This document shows positions 42,610-54,762 of a stretch of DNA of 64,000 bases, piece after piece (the stretch's first letter is position 1; each line of letters opens with the position of its first letter). The translations under genes and the position numbers were made by a program. The stretch is from NCBI GenBank assembly GCA_947095585.1, contig OX352761.1:39320760-39384759 (forward strand). Direction: 5' to 3'. The notes beneath the pieces are model-generated. The model did no database searches. It had not been told where the DNA came from and saw nothing but the letters and a program-made list of their open reading frames with translations. This DNA is from Nephrocerus scutellatus. Taxonomy: Eukaryota > Arthropoda > Insecta > Diptera > Pipunculidae.

Positions 42610-45213
42610 ATGCCGCCTGCTCCAGATGCTCGACGTTCGAAGCAATTCATCGAAAACCTTAGAGAAAAATTGGAGCGATATGAGAAATATGTGGCTGACG
42701 ACCTTGCAATAGCAAAGGCCAAACATATTCAAAATCGGCTCGCCAATCTCAATGAGGCGTGGACAGTTTACAAACGAATGTTGCCGCCATACGAAATAAT
42801 GGACAAGGAATTGCTGAGTGACACAGTTCGTGCCGAAATAGAGGAATCGTACATCTTCGTTACTTCAGAATTCGATGAAAAATTGGACGAACTAAAAGAA
42901 GCGAGACGTAAGAACTTGATCGGAGATGAAAAGGCTGCTGTCACAGATGCTCTTCCACCTACCATTAGTGCAAAGCTCCCCATCGTGGAACTTCCAATAT
43001 TTAATGGTGATTATTTAAAATGGAATAATTTCATTGGTACATTTGATGCCCTCATACACGACAACCGATTGTTAAGTGCACGAACCAAATTTCAGTACCT
43101 GAAACTATCACTAACATTAGTTGCTGCTGATGCCGTAGCAGCCATTGAATTGTCAGACGACAATTACGAAGTCGCTCGAAAAATCCTTCAAGATCGCTTC
43201 GATAAACCAAAATTCATCTGTGAGCAGCACATTCACGAACTGTTTATCTTTAAACCAATCGATCGACCAGACTCAAAGAGATTATTGAATTTACTAGATC
43301 ATTTCCAATCACATCTGCGGTCACTTGAATCTCTATCCAGACCTGTGAAACATTGGGATGAATTAATAGTCTACATGATGGTCTCAAAGATGGATTTGGA
43401 AACAAAATCAAAATGGCTAGATGCAGCACCACCTACTCGTCTTCCGACATTAGATGATTTGACCCAATTCCTCAGCTCTTATGCTCATCGCCTAGAAGGT
43501 CACCCAAGAACCGCTAAACTACATGATTCCTCAAGGCCAACACCGAAAACAGTTCCTCGATCGTATCGTCAACCGACAACCTCGCTCACCGCAACAAAAT
43601 CTTCATATTTTTGTGCGCACTGCAAGACAAATGGACATACGGTCGTTCGGTGCCACAAATTCTTGCAGTTGCCAATGGATCAACGGCACAAACTCGTCAC
43701 AGATGCCAAACTATGCTACAATTGCCTTCGGTCAGATCATGCCGTTGCTACATGTCCAGTCACCTATCGCTGCCGACATTGCAATTCTGGTCACCATTCA
43801 CTGCTCCATAAAGCCGCCGTGGACCATGCTATGACACACTCAACAAATTGGCAACCGCCCAAATTCCCATTGGCCGATAATTCATTATTGTCTTCCGAGG
43901 CCCACCAAGTCATCACTTCTTCATCCGAAACGTCATTATCATCAATTGATGTTACCAAGCCAAGGAAAACTTCAACGTCGTTTGTATACTTGGCCACTGC
44001 AATAATCAAGGTCCGTGATCATTCCGGTCATTTTATTAAAGGGCGAGCATTGCTGGACTCAGGTTCCCAACTGAACTTTATGACTGAGTCATTTGCATCA
44101 CAATTGAGACTACCACGACGATACACTGGTACCAAGATTCAAGGCATTGGTTCGCATGGTGTTTCAACATTATCCAACACAACAATAACATTAAAATCCA
44201 ACATCAGTAACTATGAATCAACTTTGGACGTGCAAGTAATGCAGAAAATTACGAGCTATCAGACCATAAACTTGCTTGGCGATATTAAGTCTTGGAAAAT
44301 TCCAGCAAACATCCAACTCGCTGACCCCGGCTTCTTTATGGTACATAGTATTGATTTACTGTTGGGTGCAGAAATTTATCACCAACTGCTCACTGTTGGT
44401 CAAATTAAGTTAGCTGATCATTTGCCTGTTCTACAAAACACACTACTCGGTTGGATTGTTGCGGGAAAAATGTCATATCCGTCGAACTCCATCCCATTGT
44501 GTCACCTAGCCATTGAAGATCCGGTAACGTTGAACAGCCAAATCGAAAAATTCTGGACCATCGAGAGCATTGCAAATACTTTAAGGCCGCTGTCGTTGGA
44601 AGAAGCCGAGTGTGAAAAACACTTCCAAAAGTGGACCACGCGAGACGAGAATGGACGATTCATAGCCAAACTACCGTTTCGGATTGACCCATCAACCCTA
44701 GGAGACTCCAAAACTCTAGCCATGCGCCGTTTCTACAACTTGGAGAAACGACTTCAAAATTCACCGGATCTGTATGCATCGTATGCCAACTTCATTAAGG
44801 ACTATGAAGATTTAGGACATATGGAACGTGCTGAATTAAAATCGATTGAGACACCGAACTTCTTCTTTCCGCACCATTGCGTAATAAAGCCAGGAGGCTC
44901 TGGCCCAAAACTACGAGTAGTTTTCGACGGCTCTGCCAAAACATCTAGTGGACACTCACTTAACTCCATCATGATGGTAGGTCCTGTGGTACAGACTGAC
45001 CTATTTTCAATTTTAATTCGATTTCGAGCTCACGCCTATGCATTTAGCGCAGACATTACAAAAATGTATCGGCAAGTTCAAGTTCATGAGAAGGACCAAA
45101 GGTACCAACTCATATTATGGCGAAATTCTCCAACAGATCAGCTGTCAACGTTCATATGGCACATCTTCTGCACCATTCCTTGCGACAAGATGCCTCAATC
45201 AATTGGCGCATGA
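42610..45213 (+). CDS. gag-pol: BEL-B gag-protease-RT (5' part of gag-pol, frame broken)
   Basis: 867 codons. Residues 1-330 are gag with the DUF1759-type capsid region ('LPIFNGDYLKWNNFIGTFDA' near residue 127). Residues ~335-400 hold three zinc knuckles (CAHCKTNGHTVVRC, CYNCLRSDHAVATC, CRHCNSGHHSLLH). Residues ~470-620 are the aspartic protease (ALLDSGSQLNFM). RT begins about residue 730 with the conserved 'MRRFYNLEKRL' and FPHHCVIKPG, then LRVVFDGSAK and FSADITKMYRQV (first catalytic Asp). The start is the first ATG of the frame after the leader. The frame leaves the protein after 'LSTF' near 45150, where a deletion of about 17 nt just before the YGTSSAP block shifts into the second frame. 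In the ancestor this would be one polyprotein with 45150-47854. Expressed from the 5' LTR in intact relatives; assembles cytoplasmic particles. Confidence 0.93.
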   Translation: MPPAPDARRSKQFIENLREKLERYEKYVADDLAIAKAKHIQNRLANLNEAWTVYKRMLPPYEIMDKELLSDTVRAEIEESYIFVTSEFDEKLDELKEARRKNLIGDEKAAVTDALPPTISAKLPIVELPIFNGDYLKWNNFIGTFDALIHDNRLLSARTKFQYLKLSLTLVAADAVAAIELSDDNYEVARKILQDRFDKPKFICEQHIHELFIFKPIDRPDSKRLLNLLDHFQSHLRSLESLSRPVKHWDELIVYMMVSKMDLETKSKWLDAAPPTRLPTLDDLTQFLSSYAHRLEGHPRTAKLHDSSRPTPKTVPRSYRQPTTSLTATKSSYFCAHCKTNGHTVVRCHKFLQLPMDQRHKLVTDAKLCYNCLRSDHAVATCPVTYRCRHCNSGHHSLLHKAAVDHAMTHSTNWQPPKFPLADNSLLSSEAHQVITSSSETSLSSIDVTKPRKTSTSFVYLATAIIKVRDHSGHFIKGRALLDSGSQLNFMTESFASQLRLPRRYTGTKIQGIGSHGVSTLSNTTITLKSNISNYESTLDVQVMQKITSYQTINLLGDIKSWKIPANIQLADPGFFMVHSIDLLLGAEIYHQLLTVGQIKLADHLPVLQNTLLGWIVAGKMSYPSNSIPLCHLAIEDPVTLNSQIEKFWTIESIANTLRPLSLEEAECEKHFQKWTTRDENGRFIAKLPFRIDPSTLGDSKTLAMRRFYNLEKRLQNSPDLYASYANFIKDYEDLGHMERAELKSIETPNFFFPHHCVIKPGGSGPKLRVVFDGSAKTSSGHSLNSIMMVGPVVQTDLFSILIRFRAHAYAFSADITKMYRQVQVHEKDQRYQLILWRNSPTDQLSTFIWHIFCTIPCDKMPQSIGA

Positions 45214-47854
45214 TCAAAGGGATACTTATCCGGTTGCTGCCGAAGCCATAGAGAAGGATGTTTATGTTGATGACATACTAACGGGTTCACATTCTATACT
45301 TGACGCAAAAGAACTAAAATCTCAAATCGAACAAACATTGCGGTCCGCTGGTATGGAACTAAAAAAGTGGTGTTCCAATTTACCCGAAATTATTGAAGAC
45401 ATTCCTGTGGACTCTATTGAAACATCGTTCAAAATTGACGACTACGAATGGGTGAAAACACTCGGAATTTTGTGGCATACAGCCACTGATACATTCAACG
45501 TTTTCGTTAACATCAACAAAGGACAAACAATTTCAAAACGAACCATATTTTCTCAGGTTGCGAGAATCTACGATCCTCTCGGACTCCTAGCTCCGGTAGT
45601 TACAGTAGGAAAACTGCTAATTCAATCATTATGGCAGTTAAAACTGAGTTGGGATCAGTCTATTCCACAAGGCTTACACACTCATTGGAAAAGGTTTCAA
45701 GAGAGCCTCAGTCTGCTCCACAACTTTAAAGTTGACCGGCATTTATTCAATTGTACCCAACCGGTAAGCATCCAACTACATGGGTTTGCCGATGCGAGTG
45801 AACGTGCATATGGTGCTGTTTTATACGTTCGGTGTGTGTCAAACAACAACCGTGTTTCGGTGAAATTATTGTGTGCAAAGTCTCGCGTGGCACCGCTACA
45901 GAAGACTACACTTCCTCGACTGGAATTGTGCGCAGCGACATTACTCGCTCAGCTGGCACACAGGGTAGTACAGAACCTAAACTTCAAGGTAGACCAAATA
46001 ATTTATTGGTCAGATTCAACCATTACTCTACACTGGATACATTCCTGCCCATCGAGATGGAAAACATTCGTATCGCACCGCGTTTCAACTATACAAGAAG
46101 TATCACAACGCGAAAATTGGTTACATGTGCCAACAGAATGTAACCCAGCTGATCTAATTTCACGTGGCATGACACCTGAGCAATTTATGCAATCCAATCT
46201 CTGGCTGCATGGACCATCATTTTTGGTACAGGAGTCTTCTTTCTGGCCAACACTTCGCAACAGATTTCCAGTACCTGAGGATATGCCAGAATCAAAGAAA
46301 ATCAGTCCAGTCACCATTGTTGCAACAACTACTCATACCGACATCTTAAAGGAAATCAAATTTCATCGTGACTTTAAGAAGCTTAGACGAGTAGTTGCCT
46401 ACATGCTACGATTTAAAGGGCATCAACACGGCAAATTCATGGGCGCTCTAAGTCTTGACGAATTGAACAAAGCTCTCAACACTTTCATTCGATTGGTACA
46501 AATGGAATGCTTTCCCGGCGAGTATACCGAATTAAGGAAACATAATTCTATTGCCAAGCAATCAAAACTTCGATCATTGTCGTTGTTTTTGGATGATAAC
46601 CAATTAATCAGAGTTGGTGGCCGCCTTCAACACACCACTCTTCCATATACCTCAAAACATCCCATCCTCTTGCCCAGTTCACATGAATTTACACTAACTC
46701 TATTAATTTACTATCACAGGAAACTATTACATGCCGGACCAAGAACTTTGTTGGCCGCTGTGCGACAGTTTTATTGGCCTCTGCACGGCACAACACTATG
46801 CAAGAAAATTTATAGAGAGTGCATAACATGTTTTCGAGCGCGACCGATTCCAATGGCGCAACTGATGGGACATCTACCATCGGAACGAGTCAACGTATCA
46901 CCACCATTCTATTCTGTAGGAATAGACTTCGCAGGACCGTTTTACATTCATTACCACACCCGTGGTAAATCACCAACAAAGACGTATCTATGTCTATTCA
47001 TTTGTTTCGTCACGAAGGCTGTCCACCTTGAACTTGCTTCAGATCTCAGCACTCAATCCTTCTTGGGTTGTTTCAAGCGTTTCATTGCCACCCGCGGACT
47101 TTGCAGGCGGGTGTTTTCTGACAACGGTACCAATTTCATTGGTGCCAACTCCGAGCTACGTGAATTATATACACTACTAGCGTCTAACCAGCTGAAAGAT
47201 GATTTACGATCGATATGTGAAGAAGATCAAATTGAATGGAATTTTATGCCACCTGCTACACCACATTTCGGGGGTCTTCATGAAGCTGGAGTGAAACTGG
47301 CTAAGTTTCATATCCGTCGTACGATGGGCCAGTCAAGGTTTACCTACGAGCAACTACATACCCTGATTAAACAAGTGGAAGCAGTACTAAATTCAAGACC
47401 GCTTGGACCCATTACTAACAGCCCAGATGATTTCGATTGCCTTACACCAGGGCACCTATTAATCGGACGACCACTCAACGCTGTTCTGATGCCAAATTTA
47501 ACTGATCGTTGCCCACTCGACACCTGGAAACAAATTGAGTTCAAACACCGCGTGTTTTGGAATCGTTGGTCAAACGAATACCTGCGGTCCTTACAGCAGC
47601 GATACAAATGGACCAAGTCGACACGTAATCTGGTGGTTGGAGAACTAGTAATTCTCAAGGAAGATAATCAACCACCACTGAAATGGAAACTCGGACGTGT
47701 GGTGGAAACTTACGTAGGAGACGATGGACTTGTTCGTGTCGCCAGTGTAAAAACCATCAACGGTACCTACAAACGAGGAATCTCAAAAATTTGCAGGCTA
47801 CCACAAGACACAGTTGAAATATCTGAGACATTTCAAGGCGGGCAGAATGTTTGA
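45150..47854 (+). CDS. pol: BEL-B RT-RNase H-integrase (3' part of gag-pol)
   Basis: The frame is open from 45038, but homology begins near 45150 with YGTSSAPFLATRCLNQLA. RT catalytic YVDD follows at about 45262 (VYVDDILTGS). The RT thumb region includes 'RIYDPLGLLAPV'. RNase H: LHGFADASERAYGAVLYVR at ~45776 and 'IYWSDSTITLHW' at ~46000. Integrase zinc region: 'HRKLLHAGP' and 'CITCFRAR' (HHCC). Catalytic triad: GIDFAGPF, FSDNGTNF and GGLHEAGVK. The C-terminal DUF5641-type region is 'LNSRPLGPI' then 'WKLGRVVETYVGDDGLVR'. It ends at 47854, just inside the 3' LTR. All core residues are present. Only the junction to the upstream frame is damaged. Confidence 0.93.
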
Positions 47855-48343
47855 GCATATACCATATATACATATATATACAACCAAACATATTATTCTA
47901 TTTTTAAACATTGTCATTGTCAAGTCCATTCAACTTTCACTTTATTTATATAATGCAATTCAATTCAAATATTGGAGATATGGCATGGCTAAGTAAACAA
48001 GAAACGTGGCATGGCCAATATAATATTAATTCGATTATAATAACGAGTGTTCTTTGTCTGAGCATTCACATTATAATCGAATACATACTCGTTTTCCTTG
48101 TGTCAACCCAAGCGGGTCGTATAGTTTTTTTTAGCTGGTTTTGCTTGATTCTGGTGTTGTGTATTGCTCCATTTTGTATTTTTTTTAAATCCTATTTTTT
48201 GCATTTGCAGTTTTTTAATAAATATTAAAATATAAAGGGTGACTATTTACTATTTGATAAAGTGAAGATTGAATCGAATAACAAATTCAACATACCAAGA
48301 ACCCATTCAATTCTCCAGGCACAAAAACGCTTGTGCTTCAACA
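47848..48343 (+). repeat. BEL-B 3' LTR
   Basis: 496 bp, one base shorter than the 5' LTR. It is preceded by the purine-rich 'aaggcgggcagaa' (47835-47847), the likely polypurine tract. The pol stop codon lies in the first bases of this LTR. Followed by gaagg (48344-48348). Confidence 0.95.
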
Positions 48344-48348
48344 GAAGG

Positions 48349-50041
48349 CTATCGAAGTCAAGTCGCCCACTATGTCAATGTGGACTGCTCTTGTCTTTAG
48401 ACATTCTCCTGATAATTTGCTTGCCTGCTCTGTCGAGTACTTTCAATATGAATGGCCCTGCATAATCGACCCCTGTATGGAGAAAAGGCTTTCCTTCTCG
48501 CACTCTATCGGCTGGCAGTTCTGACATTAATTTCTGTTCCAATCGATAATTATATCCGCAGTGCATTACGCAGTCTTGGAATCCAAAATCGCTGACGGAT
48601 GAATTGCATCATTATTTGTACCGAACCGTGTTTTGTCATCCTGTGCGCATTATCAATTACCAACCATGCTAATCTTGAGCTATCGGGTATAATGACGCAT
48701 TTCGTACTCTCCGCTTGCTCTGTGAATGCGCCCACCGACGCATAAAATGTTACTTTCGTCAAAGATAAGTTTAAGAGATTCAATTTTGCTGTGTTCAGGG
48801 AGCTGTCCGTGATCGCGCAGCGCGCTAATATCCTTACCATAATTCTCCTCTTGCGTCTTTCGGATAAAATACTGCATCGCCAAAGTTCTTTCCATTGCTG
48901 TCAATGAAGTTGGCGTAGGATCTCTACGTCGTGATCTCTTGTATGGCTGTTTCGTTTTTAAGAGCTTAACGAAGCGAAATACATACCCAAGAATATTCAA
49001 TTTTTTCTCTATACTGCTGGCGTATTCAAGAATTGGTACTGTTGCTTGTCCCCTTGACATCCATATGCCAAGACTTTCCTGAAATTTTGTAACCATATGC
49101 ACATGTATTTCATTCTGCATTGCTTCAGATGGTTCCCTTCTTATCGGGTTTGCTGGCCATTCGCTTTCCGATAATAGCAGCCATGCTGGTCCATGCAACC
49201 ATAAATTGCTGTTTATTAATTCTGATGGTGTCATTCCGCGGCTAAGTAAATCGGCTGGATTATCTTTCATGCCGACGTATCGCCACACTTTCACATCTGT
49301 ATTCGTTTGTATTGCTGACACGCGATTTGCTACATAAGTTTTCATGTTGCATGGGAGTTTTTGTAGCCAATGTAAAGTAACCAGACTCTATGGAATATAC
49401 CATAATGTATATTCGAAGCTAACCCATTCCATTGCTGTCCGAACTCTGTTGATAAGCCGACTAAGCAGCTCTGCAGCTGCCAATTCTTAAGAGGAGCAAC
49501 TCGTGTCTTTGATACGAGCAGCTTACTAGTTGTCTTTCCATTTGCTTGCTCTACTCGCACATATACCACAGGTCCGTAAGCAGTCATTGAGGCATCAGAA
49601 AAGCCATGAATTTGAATTTTTGAATTTCGACTTGTTCCAAGCCATCTATCGATTTTGAACTGTTCTAGCTGTCGAATATCTTTCCACAATGCTATCCATT
49701 TATTCTTTATTTAAATTGGCACTTCTTGATCCCATTCAAGGTTTAGACGCCACAGGTCTTGAAAAAAATCTTTCCCAGAACTGTCACTGGCGAGATATAT
49801 CCATTTGGATCGTATAATTGGGCCACACAGCTAAGAATCGTTCGCTTCGAAATTTTACCATCTATCTCTACCGTTCTGACTATAAAGGTAAATTGATCCG
49901 CATTGATCAACCATTGCAGCCCCAAAACTGAAGCTTGCTCTCCGCTATCGAAAATCATTGTACTTTCGCTGTCTGTAGTAAATTTGCTTTCTACAAATTC
50001 GCTGTTTGACTTTCACTTTCGCAATTCAAATCCTGCTGTCT
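48349..50041 (-). pseudogene. BEL-A pol, unit 3, integrase to RT (right of BEL-B)
   Basis: Continues the integrase interrupted at 41722: GVDYAGPFIL at ~48465, zinc region (48550-48840), RNase H-integrase linker (48680-49345), RNase H (49342-49689) and the RT connection region (49743-49958, 'ILSCVAQLYDPNGYISPV'). Extra stops and small deletions compared with unit 2. At about 50041 it joins a second copy of RNase H/RT sequence ('agacaagaggagcaactcg'), an internal duplication breakpoint. Confidence 0.85.
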
Positions 50042-51783
50042 TCAGACAAGAGGAGCAACTCGTGTCTTTGATACGAGCAGCTTACTAGTTGTCTTTCCAT
50101 TTGCTTGCTCTACTCGCACATATACCACAGCTCCGTAAGTAGTCATTGAGGCATCAGAAAAGCCATTAATTTGAATTTTTGAATTTCGACTTGTTCCAAG
50201 CCATCTATCGATTTTGAACTGTTCTAGCTGTCGAATATCTTTCCACAATGCTATCCATTTATTCTTTATTTCAATTGGCACTTCTTGATCCCATTCAAGG
50301 TTTAGTCGCCACAGGTCTTGAATTAAAATCTTTCCCAGAACTGTCACTGGCGAGATATATCCACTTGGATCGTATAATTGGGCCACACAGCTAAGAATCT
50401 TTCGCTTCGAAATTTTACCATCTATCTCTACCGTTCTGACTATAAAGGTAAATTGATCCGCATTGATCAACCATTGCAGCCCCAAAAATGAAGCTTGCTC
50501 TCCGCTATCGAAAATCATTGTTCTTTCGCTGTCTGTAGTAAATTTGCTCTCTACAAATTCGCTGTTTGACTTCCACTTTCGCAATTCAAATCCTGCTGTC
50601 TTCAATATTCTGTCCACTGCTCTAGCTTTACTAAGAGCATCTTGTTCGCTGTCGCCGCCTGTTACACAATCATCCATATAGAAATCGTTTTCAATTATCT
50701 GTGCAGCATCAGGATACAACTCCTTTGAATCTCAACCGCATTGTATGACAGCTCGGACGGCATTATAAGCTGAAGAAGTCATGCCATATGTTACAACTGT
50801 TAACCAATAATCTCGTAATCTTTCCCTTGGTGATTCACGCCAGAAAATCCGCTGTAAATCCCACTGCTGTCGTGCTATAGGAATCTGCCTGAACATCATT
50901 TTGATGTCAGCACTAAACGCTATTCGATGCCTTCGAAATCGCATGACTATCTCAAATAAATCTCGCTTTAACTTCTCCCCAAGTTGTTGTTTTTCGTTGA
51001 GTGAAATACCGTTATCTGTCTGACAGCTGGCATCAAAGACTACACGAAACTTTTTTGTTACGCAATGATGTGGAATATAATATACTAACTCTTGAGCTAT
51101 CGGCTGTTCGGTCGCTCTTGTCATGTGCCCAAGATGTTCATACTCTCTCATAAAACTGACATATTTTCCTTTTAAGGCTGGATCTCTATAGAGTCTTCTT
51201 TCCAAAAATAGGAATCTCCTCAATGCTGTCTCTCTCGTGCTACCGATATCTTTTATGCCTGGCTTCAAGGGAATGGTGACGATAAATCGACCTTGATGAT
51301 CACGCTTAGTTGTACTGATAAAATTATCCTCAACTTCCTGCTCTTCCATCGTTCTCATGGGCTGTGAGCTGATCTGATCCATTTCCCAAAGCTGTCGTAC
51401 CATCTTGTCCAAACTATCCATTTCGATACAATTCACCGCTGAAAGAATGGCACCAGTTTCGCTATCAATGTTCGCCGAACAAGCTCCGAACACAACAGCT
51501 GTCTCAATTGATACAATATCTCCGATACTGCGTGGGACAGAGCTGAGCATTATCTTCGCAAAGAACTTGGCACCCAATAGAATGTCGAAACGAGCTCTCC
51601 GCCAATAACCCGGATCGGCTAGTGGAAAATCAAAGTTATAAGCTATTGGCTGTAAATCAACTTGAGGTTTTAAAACTATCCAGTTTGAATCTTTCGGCAA
51701 AATCCAGAATTCAACATCAATATATGCTTTGGACTCAATCCAGGGAATTATTCGTAGGGTCGCCCGCTTATGCAAACCGCGAG
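50042..51783 (-). pseudogene. BEL-A RNase H-RT-protease, internal duplicate Y
   Basis: Minus-strand frames 50042-50719 (225 aa) and 50732-51829. From the N-terminal end: protease end 'AYIDVEFWILPKDSN', 'LLGAKFFAKIMLSSVP', the linker 'MDQISSQPMRTMEEQEVEDN', then RT with FRVVFDASCQTD and FSADIKMMFRQIPI, a stop near 50733, FYMDDCVTGGDSEQD and the connection region to 'GFSDASMTTYGAVVYV'. One stop and one breakpoint separate otherwise long frames. The duplicate ends at about 51783 against RNase H sequence of duplicate Z. Confidence 0.85.
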
Positions 51784-53285
51784 TCCGAACTCTGTTGATA
51801 AGCCGACTAAGCAGCTCTGCAGCTACCAACTCTTAAGAGGAGAAACTCGTGTCTTTGATACGAGCAGCTTACTAGTTGCCTTTCCATTTGCTTGTTTCAA
51901 GCCATCCATCGATTTTGAACTGTTCTAGTTGTCGAATATCTTTCCACAATGCTATCCATTTATTCTTTATTTCAATTGGCACTTCATGATCCCATTCAAG
52001 GCTTAGTCGCCATAGGTCTTGAATTTAAATCTTTCCCAGAACTGTCACTGGCGAGATATATCCACTTGGATCGTATAATTGGGCCACACAGCTAAGAATC
52101 TTTCGCTTCGAAATTTTACCATCTATCTCTACCGTTCTGACTATAAAGGTAAATTGATCCGCATTGATCAACCATTGCAGCCCCAAAAATGAAGCTTGCT
52201 CTCCGCTATCGAAAATCATTGTTCTTTCGCTGTCTGTAGTAAATTTGCTCTCTACAAATTCGCTGTTTGACTTCCACTTTCGCAATTCAAATCCTGCTGT
52301 CTTCAATATTCTGTGTCCACTGCTCTAGCTTTACTAAGAGCATCTTGTTCGCTGTCGCCGCCTGTTACACAATCATCCATATAGAAATCGTTTTCAATTA
52401 TCTGTGCAGCATCAGGATACAACTCCTTTGAATCTCAACCGCATTGTATGACAGCTCGGACGGCATTATAAGCTGAAGAAGTCATGCCATATGTTACAAC
52501 TGTTAACCAATACTCTCGTAATCTTTCCCTTGGTGATTCACGCCAGAAAATCCGCTGTAAATCCCACTGCTGTCGTGCTATAGGAATCTGCCTGAACATC
52601 ATTTTGATGTCAGCACTAAACGCTATTCGATGCCTTCGAAATCGCATGACTATCTCAAATAAATCTCGCTTTAACTTCTCCCCAAGTTGTTGTTTTTCGT
52701 TGAGTGAAATACCGTTATCTGTCTGACAGCTGGCATCAAAGACTACACGAAACTTTTTTGTTACGCAATGATGTGGAATATAATATACTAACTCTTGAGC
52801 TATCGGCTGTTCGGTCACTCTTGTCATGTGCCCAAGATGTTCATACTCTCTCATAAAACTGACATATTTTCCTTTTAAGGCTGGATCTCTATAGAGTCTT
52901 CTTTCCAAAAATAGGAATCTCCTCAATGCTGTCTCTCTCGTGCTACCGATATCATTTATGCCTGGCTTTAAGGGAATGGTGACGATAAATCGACCTTGAT
53001 GATCACGCTTAGTTGTACTGATAAAATTATCCTCAACTTCCTGCTCTTCCATCGTTCTCATGGGCTGTGAGCTGATCTGATCCATTTCCCAAAGCTGTCG
53101 TACCATCTTGTCCAAACTATCCATTTCGATACAATTCACCGCTGAAAGAATGGCACCAGTTTCGCTATCAATGTTCGCCGAACAAGCTCCGAACACAACT
53201 ATCCCAACAGCTGTCTCAATTGATAAAATATCTCCGATACTGGGTGGAACAGAGCTGAGCATTATCTTCACAAAGAACTTGACAC
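51784..53285 (-). pseudogene. BEL-A RT region, internal duplicate Z
   Basis: A third occurrence of the RT connection and RT domain, offset from duplicate Y by about 1700 bp. Frames: 52025-52306 ('QYT'-less connection region with YDPSGYISPV) and 52435-53271 with FRVVFDASCQTD and FSADIKMMFRQIPI. A 2-bp insertion near 52312 ('ctgtgtccac') shifts the frame before FYMDD. It joins gag-proximal sequence at about 53285 with loss of the protease core. Confidence 0.85.
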
Positions 53286-54762
53286 TTGAAAATGAATTTA
53301 AAGAGTTCGAGCAAATAATTTAATATCTTTATTAAAGGAATTTTCATCAAGATATGTTATAGATGTGGATGCAATTTTCCGCTTTCGTGACGTTGTAGGC
53401 TTTCCAGAATCGTTGCTGTCACTGTCCAATTTGATGAATTTTTTGGCTATCTGCTTGGGTCATGCTGGCCGGAACTGTCGCTTGTTGTTAGCTGTACCCT
53501 CAACCTTCATTACGGGTGCTCCATTGTTGGGATGATAAATGGGGCATAGCACACTGTTGTGCATTTGCCTGCCTGGACAGCGAGGGTAAGGCTGTTGGAA
53601 GCAGCTGTCGATTTTGTGGCCTTTCTTCAAACAATTCTCGCACAAACCCTTCTTCTGTACGAACTCTTTACGAGAACGTAAACCAAGCTGCCGAAATTGC
53701 TGACAGTCATAAAGCTGATGATCTTCATTGCAAATTTCGCATCTATGTCGACGATGATGGTTTAGAAAAGCTATCCTTAGTGCTGTCCGTCCACCTAACG
53801 TGGAATTTTGAGGTACTTGCTCGTTGGCTGGCTGGTTCTTTTCCAATATGATGACTACTACTCGTGATACTAATCGCCGCAGCTTGTCTGTCTATAAAAA
53901 TCGAGCAACTCTTTCACTGTCGGAGTTTCGGAGCGGCGATGCAACTTCCATTGCTTTGAAGTTTCGCTATCCAGACGTTCATGCAGCATATGCACAACGA
54001 ACATATCCCAGTATTCGACTGGCAGACCCTGTGCCTTCAGCTGTCGCATCGTTTCGTGTGTCACATTCGACATTCTTTGTAGGCTGTCGGCTGTTGGTGA
54101 TCCGTACAAAGTCGGCAAACGAATAAACTGGCGAAGAAGCTCTCGACAGATGAGGTATTTCTTCTCATATATCTGATTAAGCCGATCCCAAGCTTCGTGG
54201 TAGTTCTCGTCCGTGAGCTGCCATTCGCCCATTGTCAAGGCTGCCTTTCCGATGAGTGATTTTTTAAGGTATGAAAATTTAAACGCTGGCGTAACTAAGT
54301 CATTTCCGTGGATCGCAGCCACAAAGCGATCGTGAAAACGTTGCCATTTGGTAAGCGAACCATCGAACTCTCCCCAGCTGTTCCGGATGTCATATTGTTG
54401 AAATGGCATTTGGACTTTAAATTATAGTGGCTGTCCTGTTTGGCTTGCTGAGCTGTCTCTTCTAGTTCCATTTGTTCCAGATGACGTAAGCTTTCCAATC
54501 GACGCTTGATGGCATATTTGACGGAGAAGTACATCAGTTCCCCTGTTTCTAAATAATCGTCGGCTTCAGTCGCATTGTTGCCTATAATTTCACTGACCAT
54601 TTCTGAGTGAGCCTTATGGAATTGAGCCCAAGACTCCTCAAGTCTTTCCAATCGCACTAATAATTCCGCTCGGTCAATGTGTATGAAATCTTCTGTCCGT
54701 GTGTGCGCTAATGCACGTTGAATTGCATTCTTAGCAACGGTGATCGCATTTTGGCTGGCCAT
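53286..54762 (-). pseudogene. BEL-A gag
   Basis: Minus strand from an ATG at 54762 (MASQNAITVAKNAIQRALAH), preceded on that strand by the leader. A coiled-coil-like acidic/basic N-terminus (155 aa) breaks by frameshift near 54400 into the DUF1759-type region ('NSWGEFDGSLTKWQRFHDRF' onward, 53870-54409). Zinc knuckles follow in 53460-53846 (CEICNEDHQLYDC, CENCLKKGHKIDSC). The order agrees with unit 2 but the N-terminus is present only here. Two frameshifts; not functional. Confidence 0.87.

Larger units (their letters stand above)
41723..48343 (+). mobile_element. BEL-B: nearly complete BEL/Pao retrotransposon
   Basis: 6621 bp with two ~497-bp LTRs, a PBS after TT, a leader, one gag-pol frame broken once, and a 5-bp TSD (gaagg). 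The LTRs differ by a single A indel (near 41867 versus 47995) as far as I can see, implying recent insertion. It sits in the opposite orientation to the family A element it interrupts and is clearly a different family by protein and LTR sequence. Its core motifs look intact apart from one short deletion between RT blocks, so a functional source copy probably exists elsewhere in this genome. Confidence 0.95.

Noticed and set aside
45038..45149. Upstream part of the second BEL-B frame as an authentic separate ORF start
   Set aside because: The first ~40 codons are out-of-frame RT sequence. Homology starts at ~45150, so the two frames are one gag-pol broken by a deletion, not a programmed two-ORF arrangement.
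41723..48343. BEL-B as an endogenous retrovirus with an envelope gene
   Set aside because: No third ORF lies between integrase and the 3' LTR; pol stops inside the LTR, leaving no room for env.
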